From Paracoccus binzhouensis (GTDB lineage Bacteria; Pseudomonadota; Alphaproteobacteria; Rhodobacterales; Rhodobacteraceae): 64,000 nt of DNA. Positions within the stretch are counted from its first letter, which is position 1; the number at the start of each line of letters is the position of its first letter. The position numbers and the translations under genes are program-made. Below, in pieces: positions 8,337 to 16,319 of the stretch. The notes under the pieces are model-generated. The model ran no database searches. It worked only from the letters and a program-made list of their open reading frames with translations, and was not told the origin of the DNA. The stretch spans positions 1 to 64,000 of the forward strand of contig NZ_JAEHFP010000008.1 in NCBI RefSeq assembly GCF_016446475.1, given 5' to 3'.

Positions 8337-8410
8337 TGTAAAAGTATCTTCCAATTAATTCCTGATTATGGCAGGTTCCACGCGCATCGGGCGAGGAGGA
8401 GGGATCGCGC

Positions 8411-10096
8411 ATGACCGCCATGGCTTTCGATCAGGAGGTGGACCTGCTGGTGATCGGCGCCGGCGCCGGCGGCATGACCGCGGCGCTGAGCGGCGCGATT
8501 GCCGGCCTGTCGGTGCTGCTTTGCGAAAAGACCGGCATGGTCGGCGGCACCACCGCCACCTCGGGCGGCACCACCTGGGTGCCGGGCACCGAGCTGAGCC
8601 ACCGGGCCGGGGTGCCCGACAGCACCGAGGATGCCGCCGCCTTCCTCGACCATGTCGTCGGCGACCGTGGCGGCGAGGCGCGGCGCGCCGCCTTCCTGGC
8701 CGCGGGCGCCGAGGCCATCGCCGATCTTGAACGTAATTCAGAAGTCTGCTTCGTCGCCGCCGCCGCGCATCCCGACTATCTGGACGGTCCCGGTTCGGCC
8801 TATGGCGGCCGGGCGCTGGCGCCGGTGGAGTTCGACGGCCGGCTGCTCGGGGCCGATTTCGACCGGGTGCGGCCGCCGCGCGACGTGTTCATGGGCCTGG
8901 GCGGCATGATGGTCGGGCGCGGCGAACTGGGGGCGCTGCTGAACCCCCTCGCCAGTGCCGGCAACCTGGCGACCGCGCTGAAGATCCTGCTGCGCTACGC
9001 CCGCGACCGGCTGGGCCATCGGCGCGGCACCCGGCTGCTGATGGGCAATGCGCTGGTGGCGCGGCTGTTTTTCAGCCTGCGCCGGCGCGCGGTGCCGATC
9101 TGGTTCGACAGCCCGCTGGTGGACCTCATCCGCGACGGGCGGGCGGTGATCGGCGCGGTGATCGAGACCCCGCAGGGCCGGCGCCGCATCCGAGCGCGGC
9201 GCGGCCTGGTGCTGGCGACCGGCGGCATCGGCTGGAACCGCGCCCTGCGCGCCCGGCTGTTCCCGCCGCAGATCGCCGACCTTTCGCAGGCGCCCGAGGG
9301 CAATACGGGCGACGGCATCGCCCTGGCGGTCGAGCGCGCCGGCGCGGCGCTGGACGACGGCTGCGACAGCGCCGGGCTGTGGATGCCCTGCTCGCTGCTC
9401 GGCCGCCCGGACGGCTCGCAGGCAATCTGGCCGCATATCATCCTCGACCGCGCCAAGCCGGGGCTGATCGCCGTCGGCCGCGACGGCCGCCGCTTCGTGA
9501 ACGAGGCCGGCAGCTATCACGATTTCTGCATGGGCATGATCCGCGCCGGCCTGTCCGAGGCCTGGCTGGTGGCCGATTCCGCCTTCATCCGCCGCTACGG
9601 GCTGGGGCTGGTGCTGCCGGGCGGGCGCGGACTGCGCCGCCTGCTGCGCCAGGGTTATCTGAAACGCGCCGACAGCCTTCCTGCGCTGGCCGCGGCCATC
9701 GGCGTCGATCCGCAGGGGCTGGCCGAAAGCGTCGCGGCCAACAACCGCTTCGCGGAAACCGGCTCTGACGCCGATTTCGGCCGCGGCTCGACGGTGGTGA
9801 ACCGCTTCAACGGCGATCCCGGGGTCCAGCCCAACCCCTGCCTGGGCCCGATCCGGCAGGCGCCCTTCCATGCGCTGCGGGTGGTGCCGGTCGATCTGGC
9901 CGGCAGCGGCGGGCTCGACTGCAATGCCGAGGGGCAGGTGCTGGACGGCGAGGGCCGGCCGATCCCGGGGCTTTACGCCTGCGGCAACGACGCCGCCTCG
10001 ATCTTCCGGGGCACCTATCCCGGGCCCGGCACCACCATCGGCCCGGCCATGGTCTTCGGCTGGACAATCGCCCGGCAGCTGGCGGCGGCCGGCTGA
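8411..10096 (+). CDS. FAD-binding fumarate-reductase/3-ketosteroid-dehydrogenase-like flavoprotein
   Basis: A 561-residue flavoprotein. It opens with LLVIGAGAGGMTAAL (FAD Rossmann motif, near residue 15), then GGTTATSGGTTWVPG. The family's C-terminal FAD motif is GLYACGNDAASIFRG followed by YPGPGTTIGPAMVFGW. This is the pattern of 3-ketosteroid delta1-dehydrogenases and related ring dehydrogenases. No steroid genes lie nearby. In this context it may desaturate a cyclohexane/cyclohexene carboxylate feeding the dehydroshikimate route; that role is inferred. It has its own AT-rich promoter region shared with the divergent epimerase. Confidence 0.8.
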   Translation: MTAMAFDQEVDLLVIGAGAGGMTAALSGAIAGLSVLLCEKTGMVGGTTATSGGTTWVPGTELSHRAGVPDSTEDAAAFLDHVVGDRGGEARRAAFLAAGAEAIADLERNSEVCFVAAAAHPDYLDGPGSAYGGRALAPVEFDGRLLGADFDRVRPPRDVFMGLGGMMVGRGELGALLNPLASAGNLATALKILLRYARDRLGHRRGTRLLMGNALVARLFFSLRRRAVPIWFDSPLVDLIRDGRAVIGAVIETPQGRRRIRARRGLVLATGGIGWNRALRARLFPPQIADLSQAPEGNTGDGIALAVERAGAALDDGCDSAGLWMPCSLLGRPDGSQAIWPHIILDRAKPGLIAVGRDGRRFVNEAGSYHDFCMGMIRAGLSEAWLVADSAFIRRYGLGLVLPGGRGLRRLLRQGYLKRADSLPALAAAIGVDPQGLAESVAANNRFAETGSDADFGRGSTVVNRFNGDPGVQPNPCLGPIRQAPFHALRVVPVDLAGSGGLDCNAEGQVLDGEGRPIPGLYACGNDAASIFRGTYPGPGTTIGPAMVFGWTIARQLAAAG

Positions 10097-10181
10097 ACCG
10101 CCCGGGCACCGCCACAGGGACGCGAAATCAAGCCTTTGTCCGGATTCCGCGCCCCGCCCCACCCCATTCCGCCCGGCGCAT

Positions 10182-10260
10182 ATTAACATCAGGTTAACCC
10201 AACGCGAAAAACGGTCTTTGACGTTATGGCCGGCTTTTGCGACCTTTTGCCACAGACCGC
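10182..10260 (+). promoter_or_regulatory. Operator/promoter of the MHS transporter, matching the quiC1 element
   Basis: TTAAC-ATCAG-GTTAA (10183-10197) is followed by TTTGACGTTATGG and TTTGCGACC. It aligns without gaps to 5434-5496 upstream of quiC1. TTGACG can serve as a -35 box. The remainder of the 206-bp gap (10097-10302) holds only the Shine-Dalgarno GGGAGGACACCC before ATG 10303. Confidence 0.6.
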
Positions 10261-10302
10261 GCATCCGAGGAACCTGCGCGATCCGCTTCAGGGAGGACAC
10301 CC

Positions 10303-11691
10303 ATGACCGCTTCACCGGCCATCGCGCCCAAGGGCAGGCATCAATCCGGCAAGGCTGCGGCCAGCGGCTGGATCGGCTCTGCGCTGGAATATTACGACTT
10401 CTTCATCTATGCCACCGCCGCCTCGCTGGTGTTTCCGCAGATCTTCTTTCCGTCGGAAAACCCGCGCGTCGCCATCGTCGCCTCGCTGGCGACCTATGGC
10501 GTGGGCTATGTCGCCCGGCCGATCGGCGCCTTCGTGCTGGGCCATTGGGGCGACACCCATGGCCGCAAGAACGTGCTGATCCTGTGCATGTTCCTGATGG
10601 GCATCTCGACCCTGCTGGTCGGGCTTCTGCCGACCTATCAGCAGGTCGGCATGCTGGCCCCGATCCTGCTGGTGATCCTGCGGCTGATCCAGGGCTTTGC
10701 CGTGGCGGGCGAGATCTCGGGCGCCAGCTCGATGATCATGGAACACGCGCCCTTCGGCCGGCGCGGCTTCTTCGCCAGCTTCACCCTGCAAGGCGTGCAG
10801 GCCGGCCAGATCCTGGCCGCCGCCGTCTTCCTGCCGCTGGCGCATTTCATGCCGGACGCGGCCTTCAACAGCTGGGGCTGGCGCATCCCGTTCCTGCTGA
10901 GCTTCGTCGTCATCATCGCCGGCTGGATCATCCGCCGCGAGGTCGAGGAAACCCCCGCCTTCCGCCAGGAGGAGGCCAGCCACGCCACCCCGCGCTCGCC
11001 CGTGGTCGAGGCGATCCGCACCACCTGGCCGGACATGATCCGGGTCATCTGCATGTCGCTGATGAACACCATCCCGGTCGTCGCCACCGTCTTCGGCGCC
11101 GCCTATGCCGTGCAGGCCGCCTATGGCATCGGCTTCCACAAGGACGTCTATCTGTGGATCCCGGTGATGGGCAACATCATCGCCTGCCTGGTGATCCCGC
11201 TGGTCGGCAACCTGTCCGACCGCATCGGCCGCCGCCCGCCGATCATCGTCGGCGCGCTGGGATCGGGCCTTCTGGCCTTCGGCTATCTCTACGCCATCTC
11301 GATCCATTCGGTGCCGCTGGCGATCCTGATGTCGCTGCTGATGTGGGGCGTGGTCTATCAGGGCTACAACGCGGTGTTCCCCAGCTTCTACCCCGAGCTG
11401 TTCCCGACCCGCACCCGCGTCTCCTCGATGGCGATCTCGCAGAACATTGGCACCACGATCACCGCGCTCCTGCCGGCGCTCTTTGCCACCGTCGCGCCTC
11501 CGGGCTCGACCAATGTGCCGATGCTGGTGGGCTCGATCGCCTTCGCCATCTGCTGCATCGCCGCCGCCGCGGCCTGGTCGGCGCGCGAGACCTACCGGAT
11601 CCGCATCGAGGATCTGGGAAAGCCGGATGCCACGCCGGTGCCCAGGGCGGAATACGACCACCTGCGGGCCGAGGCCGTGGCCAGCCGCTGA
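10303..11691 (+). CDS. MHS-family MFS transporter, ShiA-like (shikimate/quinate importer)
   Basis: A 462-residue, 12-helix major facilitator of the metabolite:H+ symporter family. The signature ASGWIGSALEYYDFFIYATAA opens helix 1, and the loop 2-3 motif is GHWGDTHGRKNVL, repeated as GNLSDRIGRRPP in the second half. ShiA, the shikimate permease, and KgtP/ProP belong to this family. The operator shared with quiC1 and the AroE-like gene downstream make shikimate or quinate the best substrate guess. The start follows GGGAGGACACCC. Confidence 0.85.
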   Translation: MTASPAIAPKGRHQSGKAAASGWIGSALEYYDFFIYATAASLVFPQIFFPSENPRVAIVASLATYGVGYVARPIGAFVLGHWGDTHGRKNVLILCMFLMGISTLLVGLLPTYQQVGMLAPILLVILRLIQGFAVAGEISGASSMIMEHAPFGRRGFFASFTLQGVQAGQILAAAVFLPLAHFMPDAAFNSWGWRIPFLLSFVVIIAGWIIRREVEETPAFRQEEASHATPRSPVVEAIRTTWPDMIRVICMSLMNTIPVVATVFGAAYAVQAAYGIGFHKDVYLWIPVMGNIIACLVIPLVGNLSDRIGRRPPIIVGALGSGLLAFGYLYAISIHSVPLAILMSLLMWGVVYQGYNAVFPSFYPELFPTRTRVSSMAISQNIGTTITALLPALFATVAPPGSTNVPMLVGSIAFAICCIAAAAAWSARETYRIRIEDLGKPDATPVPRAEYDHLRAEAVASR

Positions 11692-11700
11692 CCCCCGCCC

Positions 11701-11726
11701 GAAGGCCCCGGTCCCCCGGGGCCTTC
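11701..11726 (+). terminator. GC-rich hairpin after the transporter gene
   Basis: A 10-bp perfect stem (GAAGGCCCCG / CGGGGCCTTC) with a 6-nt loop starts nine bases after the stop codon. It is followed only by GTTCC and no T-run, so it may attenuate rather than terminate transcription into the downstream AroE-like gene. Confidence 0.55.
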
Positions 11727-11770
11727 GTTCCTGAAAGGCCATCAAGAAAGGCCCCAAAGAAAGGCAAGGC

Positions 11771-12607
11771 ATGATGATCCGCGGAACCACCCGACTGATC
11801 GCGCATCTGGGCTATCCGACCACGACCTTCAAGTCGCCGATGATCTACAACCCCTGGTTCCAGCGCCGCGGCATCGACGCGGTGGTGGTGCCGATGGGCT
11901 GCAAGCCCGAGGATTATCCCGCCTTCCTGCGCCTGCTGTTCCGGCTGTCGAACATCCACGGCGCGCTGATCACCATGCCGCACAAGGTCAGCACGCTGGC
12001 GCTGGCCGACCGCGTCTCGGTGACCGCCCGCATTGCCGGGGCGGCGAACGGGCTGCGGCTGGCCGCGGACGGCGCGCTCGAGGCCGACATGTTCGACGGC
12101 GAGGGCTTCGTGCGCGGCGTGCTGGCCAAGGGCCAGGAGTTGCAGGGCCGCGCGGCGCTGGTGGTGGGCTGCGGCGGCGTCGGCTCGGCCATCGCCGCCT
12201 CGCTGGCGAAAGCCGGCGTGGCGCGGCTGGCGCTTTACGACCCTGCAGAGGCCAATGCCCAGGCGCTGGCCGGCCGCATCGCCGCCGCCTATCCCGGCAT
12301 CGCACTTCAGACCGGCTCGAACGACCCGGCGGGCTTCGACCTGGTGGTGAACGCCTCGCCGCTCGGCATGAACCAGGGCGACCCGCTGCCCATCGACCCC
12401 GAACGCATCGACCCCGCCACCTTCGTCGGCGAGGTGGTGCTGAAAGCCGAGATCACGCCCTTCCTTGCCGCCGCCCGCGCCCGCGGCTGCCGCTACCAGG
12501 TCGGCACCGACATGCTGTTCGAGCAGATCCCGGCCTATCTGGAGTTCTTCGGCTTCCCCAAGCCCAGCGTCGCCGAGCTGCGCGAAACCGCCGCCATCAG
12601 CTATTGA
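11771..12607 (+). CDS. Shikimate dehydrogenase-like protein (AroE/QuiB family)
   Basis: A 278-residue NAD(P)-dependent oxidoreductase that probably interconverts shikimate or quinate and the 3-dehydro acid. The substrate-binding half has ALITMPHKVSTL with the catalytic Lys, and MFDGEGFVRGV with the substrate-contacting Asp. The nucleotide half has ALVVGCGGVGSAIAASL and the conserved LVVNASPLGM. The phosphate-binding region lacks an obvious NRT motif (DPAEANA instead), pointing to NAD preference and a catabolic role. It lies directly behind the ShiA-like transporter, with quiC1 in the same cluster to use the product. Confidence 0.85.
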   Translation: MMIRGTTRLIAHLGYPTTTFKSPMIYNPWFQRRGIDAVVVPMGCKPEDYPAFLRLLFRLSNIHGALITMPHKVSTLALADRVSVTARIAGAANGLRLAADGALEADMFDGEGFVRGVLAKGQELQGRAALVVGCGGVGSAIAASLAKAGVARLALYDPAEANAQALAGRIAAAYPGIALQTGSNDPAGFDLVVNASPLGMNQGDPLPIDPERIDPATFVGEVVLKAEITPFLAAARARGCRYQVGTDMLFEQIPAYLEFFGFPKPSVAELRETAAISY

Positions 12608-12697
12608 CCCCCGCCCGCGCCGGGGCGCGCAACCGCCGCATTGCGCTGCCCGGCCAGGCAGGCCACCCTTGCCGCAGCGCAACCAGCGGAGGGCGGC

Positions 12698-15406
12698 ATG
12701 ACGCCAGAGCGGATCGAGGCGCGGGCGCCCTGGCATGCCCGCACGGCCGAGGAAACCTGCACGGCGCTGGCGACCGGCCCGGACGGGCTGAGCCATGCCG
12801 AGGCCGACCGCCGCCTTGGCCGCCACGGCCCGAACGCCCTGCCCGCCGCCGCCCGCACCCATCCGGCGCTGCGCTTCCTGGCGCAGTTCAGGAATGCGCT
12901 GATCGGCTTCCTGCTCTCGGCGGCGCTGGCGGCCATGATGCTGGGCCATGTCGTCGACGGCGCGGTAATCGTCGGCGTGGTGCTGATCAACGCCATCGTC
13001 GGCTTCATCCAGGAGGGCAAGGCCGAACGCGCCCTCGACGCGATCCGCGACATGATCGCCCCGCAGGCCACCGTCCTGCGCGCGGGCGAGCGGCGCCGCC
13101 TCGACAGCCGCCGGATCGTGCCCGGCGACCTGGTGCTGGTCGAGGCCGGCGACAAGGTGCCCGCCGACCTGCGGCTGCTGCGCGCCCGCGGCCTCAGCGC
13201 CGACGAGGCGATCCTGACCGGCGAATCGGTCCCGGCGGACAAGGCCGAGCCCCCGGTCGCGCCCGATGCCGCGCTTGGCGACCGCGCCCCGATCCTCTAT
13301 TCCGGCACGCTGGTCACCACCGGCCAGGGCATCGGCATCGCGGTGGCCACCGGCGCGCAGACCGAGATCGGCCGCATTTCCGGCATGATCGCCGCCGTGC
13401 AGCCCCTGACCACGCCGCTCCTGCGCCAGATCGACGCCTTCGGCACCCGCATCACCTGGTTCTCCATCGCCGGCGCGGCGCTCATCTTCGCCTTCGCCAC
13501 CCTGCTGCGCGGCCATGGCTGGCTCGAGGCGCTGATGATGGTGGTGGCGCTGGCGGTCGGCGTGGTCCCCGAGGGGCTGCCGGCCGTCATCACCATCACG
13601 CTGGCCATCGGTGTCCGCCGCATGGCCGCCCGCAACGCCGTGGTCCGCCGCCTGCCGGCGGTCGAGACGCTGGGCGCCACCTCGGTGATCTGCTCGGACA
13701 AGACCGGCACGCTGACCCGCAACGAGATGACCGTGCGCCACCTGGTCACCGCCGCCGGCACCACCGCGGTCTCGGGCCCCGGCTACGCGCCCCAGGGCCG
13801 GCTCTCGGCCCCGGATGGCGCCGCGCCCGCCCCCGACCCCGCCCGCGAGGCGCTGGTCCGCGCCGGCCTGCTCTGCAACGATGCCCGGCTGGTGGAAAGC
13901 GGCGGGCAATGGACGGTGCTGGGCGACCCGATGGAGGGCGCGCTGCTTGCCGCCGCCGCCCGGGCCGGCCTGCACCCGGAAACCGAGCGCGGGCGCTGGA
14001 CCCGCCTGGACGAGATCCCCTTCGACGCCCAGCACCGCTTCATGGCGACGCTGCACGAGGATCCGCAGGGCGGCCGGCGCATCTTCGTCAAGGGCGCGCC
14101 CGAGCGGCTGCTGGCCATGTGCGCGACCCAGGCAGGGGGCCAGGCGGCGGGCGGAACCACCCTGCCCCTCGAGCCCGGTCCCTGGCAGGCCCGCATCGAG
14201 GCCTGCGCCGCGGATGGCGAGCGCGTGCTGGGCTTCGCCACCCGCGCCGCCGACCCCGAAACCGCGAGGCTGGACTTCCCGGCCGTCGAATCCGGCCTGA
14301 CCTTCCTCGGCCTCGCCGGCTTCATCGACCCGCCGCGGGACGAGGCCGTGGCCGCGGTGGCCGATTGCCGCGCGGCCGGCATCGCCATCAAGATGATCAC
14401 CGGCGACCACCAGGGCACCGCGGCGGCCATCGCCCGCCAGCTCGCTATCGCCGATGACCCGAAGGTGATCGAGGGCGCCGCGCTGGACGGCATGCCCGAC
14501 GAGACCCTGCGCCGGGTGGTCGAGGAGGTCAGCGTCTTCGCCCGCGCCACGCCCGAGCACAAGCTGCGCATCGTCGGTGCGCTGCAGGCCAACGGCCATA
14601 TCGTCGCCATGACCGGCGACGGGGTGAACGACGCGCCGGCGGTCAGGCAGGCCGACATCGGCATCGCCATGGGCCGCAAGGGCACCGAGGCCGCCAAGGA
14701 GGCGGCGCAGATGGTGCTGCTCGACGACAATTTCGCCTCGATCGTCGCCGCCGTGCACGAGGGGCGCACCGTCTACGACAACATCCGCAAGGTGATCGGC
14801 TGGACGCTGCCCACCAATGGCGGCGAGGTGCTCTGCGTGATCCTGGCGATCCTGCTGGGCGTCACCCTGCCGATGACGCCGGTGCAGATCCTGTGGATCA
14901 ACATGATCCTGACCGTCACCCTGGGGCTGGTGCTGGCCTTCGAGCCGCCCGAGCCCGAGGTCATGCGCCGCCCGCCCCGGCCGCGCGACGCAGCCATCCT
15001 GTCGCGCTTCCTGCTCTGGCGCATCGGCTTCGTCTCGCTGCTGTTCACGCTCGGCGCCTTCGGAATATTCGAATATGCGCGAATACGCGGATATGACTTG
15101 CCGGCGGCCCGCACCATGGTGGTCAACGCGCTGGTGGCAATGGAGATCTTCTACCTGTTCAACGTGCGCTACCTGCACCGGACGTCCTTCAGCCTGGTCG
15201 GCGCCATGGGCACGCCGGCGGTCCTGGCCGCGGTCTCGGTCGTGGTGCTGGCGCAGCTGCTGTTCACCTACGCGCCCTTCATGCACAGACTGTTCGACAG
15301 CGCCCCGGTCGCCCTGCTCGACGGGCTGCTGATCGTGCTGGTCGGCGCGGCAACCATGGCGGTGCTGGAGATCGAGAAGGCCCTGACCCGCCGCCTGTCG
15401 CTCTGA
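12698..15406 (+). CDS. P2-type cation-transporting ATPase (Ca2+-ATPase-like)
   Basis: A 902-residue integral membrane pump. Domains run in order: N-terminal cation ATPase domain; actuator with ILTGESVPADK; membrane helix 4 with VPEGLPAVITI; phosphorylation site SDKTGTLTRNEM (aspartate near residue 334); nucleotide domain with RIFVKGAPERLL; hinge MTGDGVNDAPAVRQADIGIAMG; and C-terminal helices ending near residue 895. The PEGL helix-4 motif places it in the P2A/P2-like class (Ca2+, Mn2+ or Na+/K+) rather than the heavy-metal P1B class, which would have CPC or CPx. No regulator is adjacent. The start follows GGAGGGCGGC. Confidence 0.9.
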   Translation: MTPERIEARAPWHARTAEETCTALATGPDGLSHAEADRRLGRHGPNALPAAARTHPALRFLAQFRNALIGFLLSAALAAMMLGHVVDGAVIVGVVLINAIVGFIQEGKAERALDAIRDMIAPQATVLRAGERRRLDSRRIVPGDLVLVEAGDKVPADLRLLRARGLSADEAILTGESVPADKAEPPVAPDAALGDRAPILYSGTLVTTGQGIGIAVATGAQTEIGRISGMIAAVQPLTTPLLRQIDAFGTRITWFSIAGAALIFAFATLLRGHGWLEALMMVVALAVGVVPEGLPAVITITLAIGVRRMAARNAVVRRLPAVETLGATSVICSDKTGTLTRNEMTVRHLVTAAGTTAVSGPGYAPQGRLSAPDGAAPAPDPAREALVRAGLLCNDARLVESGGQWTVLGDPMEGALLAAAARAGLHPETERGRWTRLDEIPFDAQHRFMATLHEDPQGGRRIFVKGAPERLLAMCATQAGGQAAGGTTLPLEPGPWQARIEACAADGERVLGFATRAADPETARLDFPAVESGLTFLGLAGFIDPPRDEAVAAVADCRAAGIAIKMITGDHQGTAAAIARQLAIADDPKVIEGAALDGMPDETLRRVVEEVSVFARATPEHKLRIVGALQANGHIVAMTGDGVNDAPAVRQADIGIAMGRKGTEAAKEAAQMVLLDDNFASIVAAVHEGRTVYDNIRKVIGWTLPTNGGEVLCVILAILLGVTLPMTPVQILWINMILTVTLGLVLAFEPPEPEVMRRPPRPRDAAILSRFLLWRIGFVSLLFTLGAFGIFEYARIRGYDLPAARTMVVNALVAMEIFYLFNVRYLHRTSFSLVGAMGTPAVLAAVSVVVLAQLLFTYAPFMHRLFDSAPVALLDGLLIVLVGAATMAVLEIEKALTRRLSL

Positions 15407-15411
15407 CGTCC

Positions 15412-15498
15412 CCGAGGCTCCGAGGCTCCGAGGCTCCGAGGCTCCGAGGCTCCGAGGCTCCGAGGCTCCGAGGCTCCGAGGCTCCGAGGCTCCGAGGC
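15412..15498. repeat. 8-bp tandem repeat, about 11 copies of CCGAGGCT
   Basis: Starting five bases after the ATPase stop codon, the octamer CCGAGGCT is repeated head to tail for 87 bp without visible mismatch. The period is not a multiple of three and the array is intergenic. Such arrays change length by slippage, so copy number probably varies among isolates. Confidence 0.95.
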
Positions 15499-16301
15499 AG
15501 CTGCGCCGGATCAAGGCAACCCCAGAAACCGGACCCGGCCGGAGTACCCGGCCCCGCCGCTTACCGGCGCCCCGTCCCCATGCGCGCCCCTCGGGCCGCA
15601 CCACCTCCGCCTCGGCACCCGGCCCTCCGACCCGCGCGCCTTCACCGCGGCGCAAATCCGCCGCGCCGCCCCGTCCGCACGGCCCGGCCCAAGGCGCGCA
15701 ACCTCTGCACCGTCTCTGCGCCATCACCCCAGGGAGCCGCCCCGTTCAGCCAAAGCCCTGCCCTCTCCGTTGCCCTGATACCCACGCGACCGCGCCGTCC
15801 CGTCCCGAGGCGCACATTGCCCGCGTGCGCTCAGGCAACCGGCTCATTCCCCCCGGCGCAGGGCCTGCCTTCCCGGTTGCCCGATGCCCGGACACGCCAT
15901 CCGCACCGCGAGACGCGCCCCCACCGGACCCGGCTTTCCGTTTCCCAAATACCCACGCCACCGCGCCATCCGCACCGCCCGGTCCCGAAATGCGCCGCGG
16001 CGACATCCCTGCCCAGGGGGAACCCCCACCGTAACCGGCACGCTCCCATCCCTTGCCCGAATACCCATCCGATCCCACCGCAACCCAACACCCGAACCCC
16101 GTCGGGCGGCGGTTTCCGCCCTGCCGGGAAGCGGCAAGGAATCCCGCCCCAACCGAGCCATATCCGCAGAATCTGATGGATTTGCGGATCACCTGGGTTC
16201 CGCTTTTCCGCCGCATCCGGGACCGCGCCGGTCCGCAAGCGGGCATGGCCCAACATGCCACGTCCCGGCGCGGCGATCAAGCCGGGCCGGGACGCGCGCG
16301 G
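15499..16301. repeat. Non-coding stretch with degenerate ~50-bp repeats beside parB
   Basis: About 800 bp without a credible gene; open frames exist in several phases but are proline/arginine-rich by composition. Four imperfect copies of a motif close to TTGCCCGAATACCCA occur at 15770, 15877 (degenerate), 15941 and 16053. The first three carry related flanks (ACGCCACCGCGCCATCCGCACC). The repeats sit directly downstream of the par operon and could be a centromere-like or incompatibility region; that is inference. Confidence 0.5.
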
Positions 16302-16318
16302 GGTTTCGCGGCGAAACC
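16302..16318. promoter_or_regulatory. Perfect palindrome GGTTTCGC-G-GCGAAACC next to the parB stop
   Basis: Eight-base arms with a single central base end one base before the parB stop codon. The core TTCGCSGCGAA recurs upstream of parA at 18920-18930, and the half-site GGCGAAAC at 18871-18878. This suggests a parS or Par-operator site; a terminator hairpin is the alternative, but no T-run follows. Confidence 0.5.
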
Positions 16319-16319
16319 G

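Noticed and set aside
15065-15076. Perfect palindrome ATATTCGAATAT in an AT-rich patch
   Set aside because: It lies inside the ATPase coding sequence (Gly-Ile-Phe-Glu-Tyr), and no second copy was seen nearby, so chance is the simpler reading.
15412-15498. CRISPR-like array
   Set aside because: The octamers are contiguous with no spacers and no cas genes are near.
11459-15727. Very long minus-strand open frame (over 1400 codons) opposite the transporter, AroE-like and ATPase genes
   Set aside because: Composition is low-complexity (Gly/Arg/His/Gln) as expected of an antisense frame in GC-rich DNA, and the plus-strand genes show full family motifs.
15580-16176. 198-codon plus-strand frame between the ATPase and parB
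   Set aside because: Pro/Arg/His-rich composition, no ribosome-binding site and no family resemblance; better explained by the degenerate DNA repeats.
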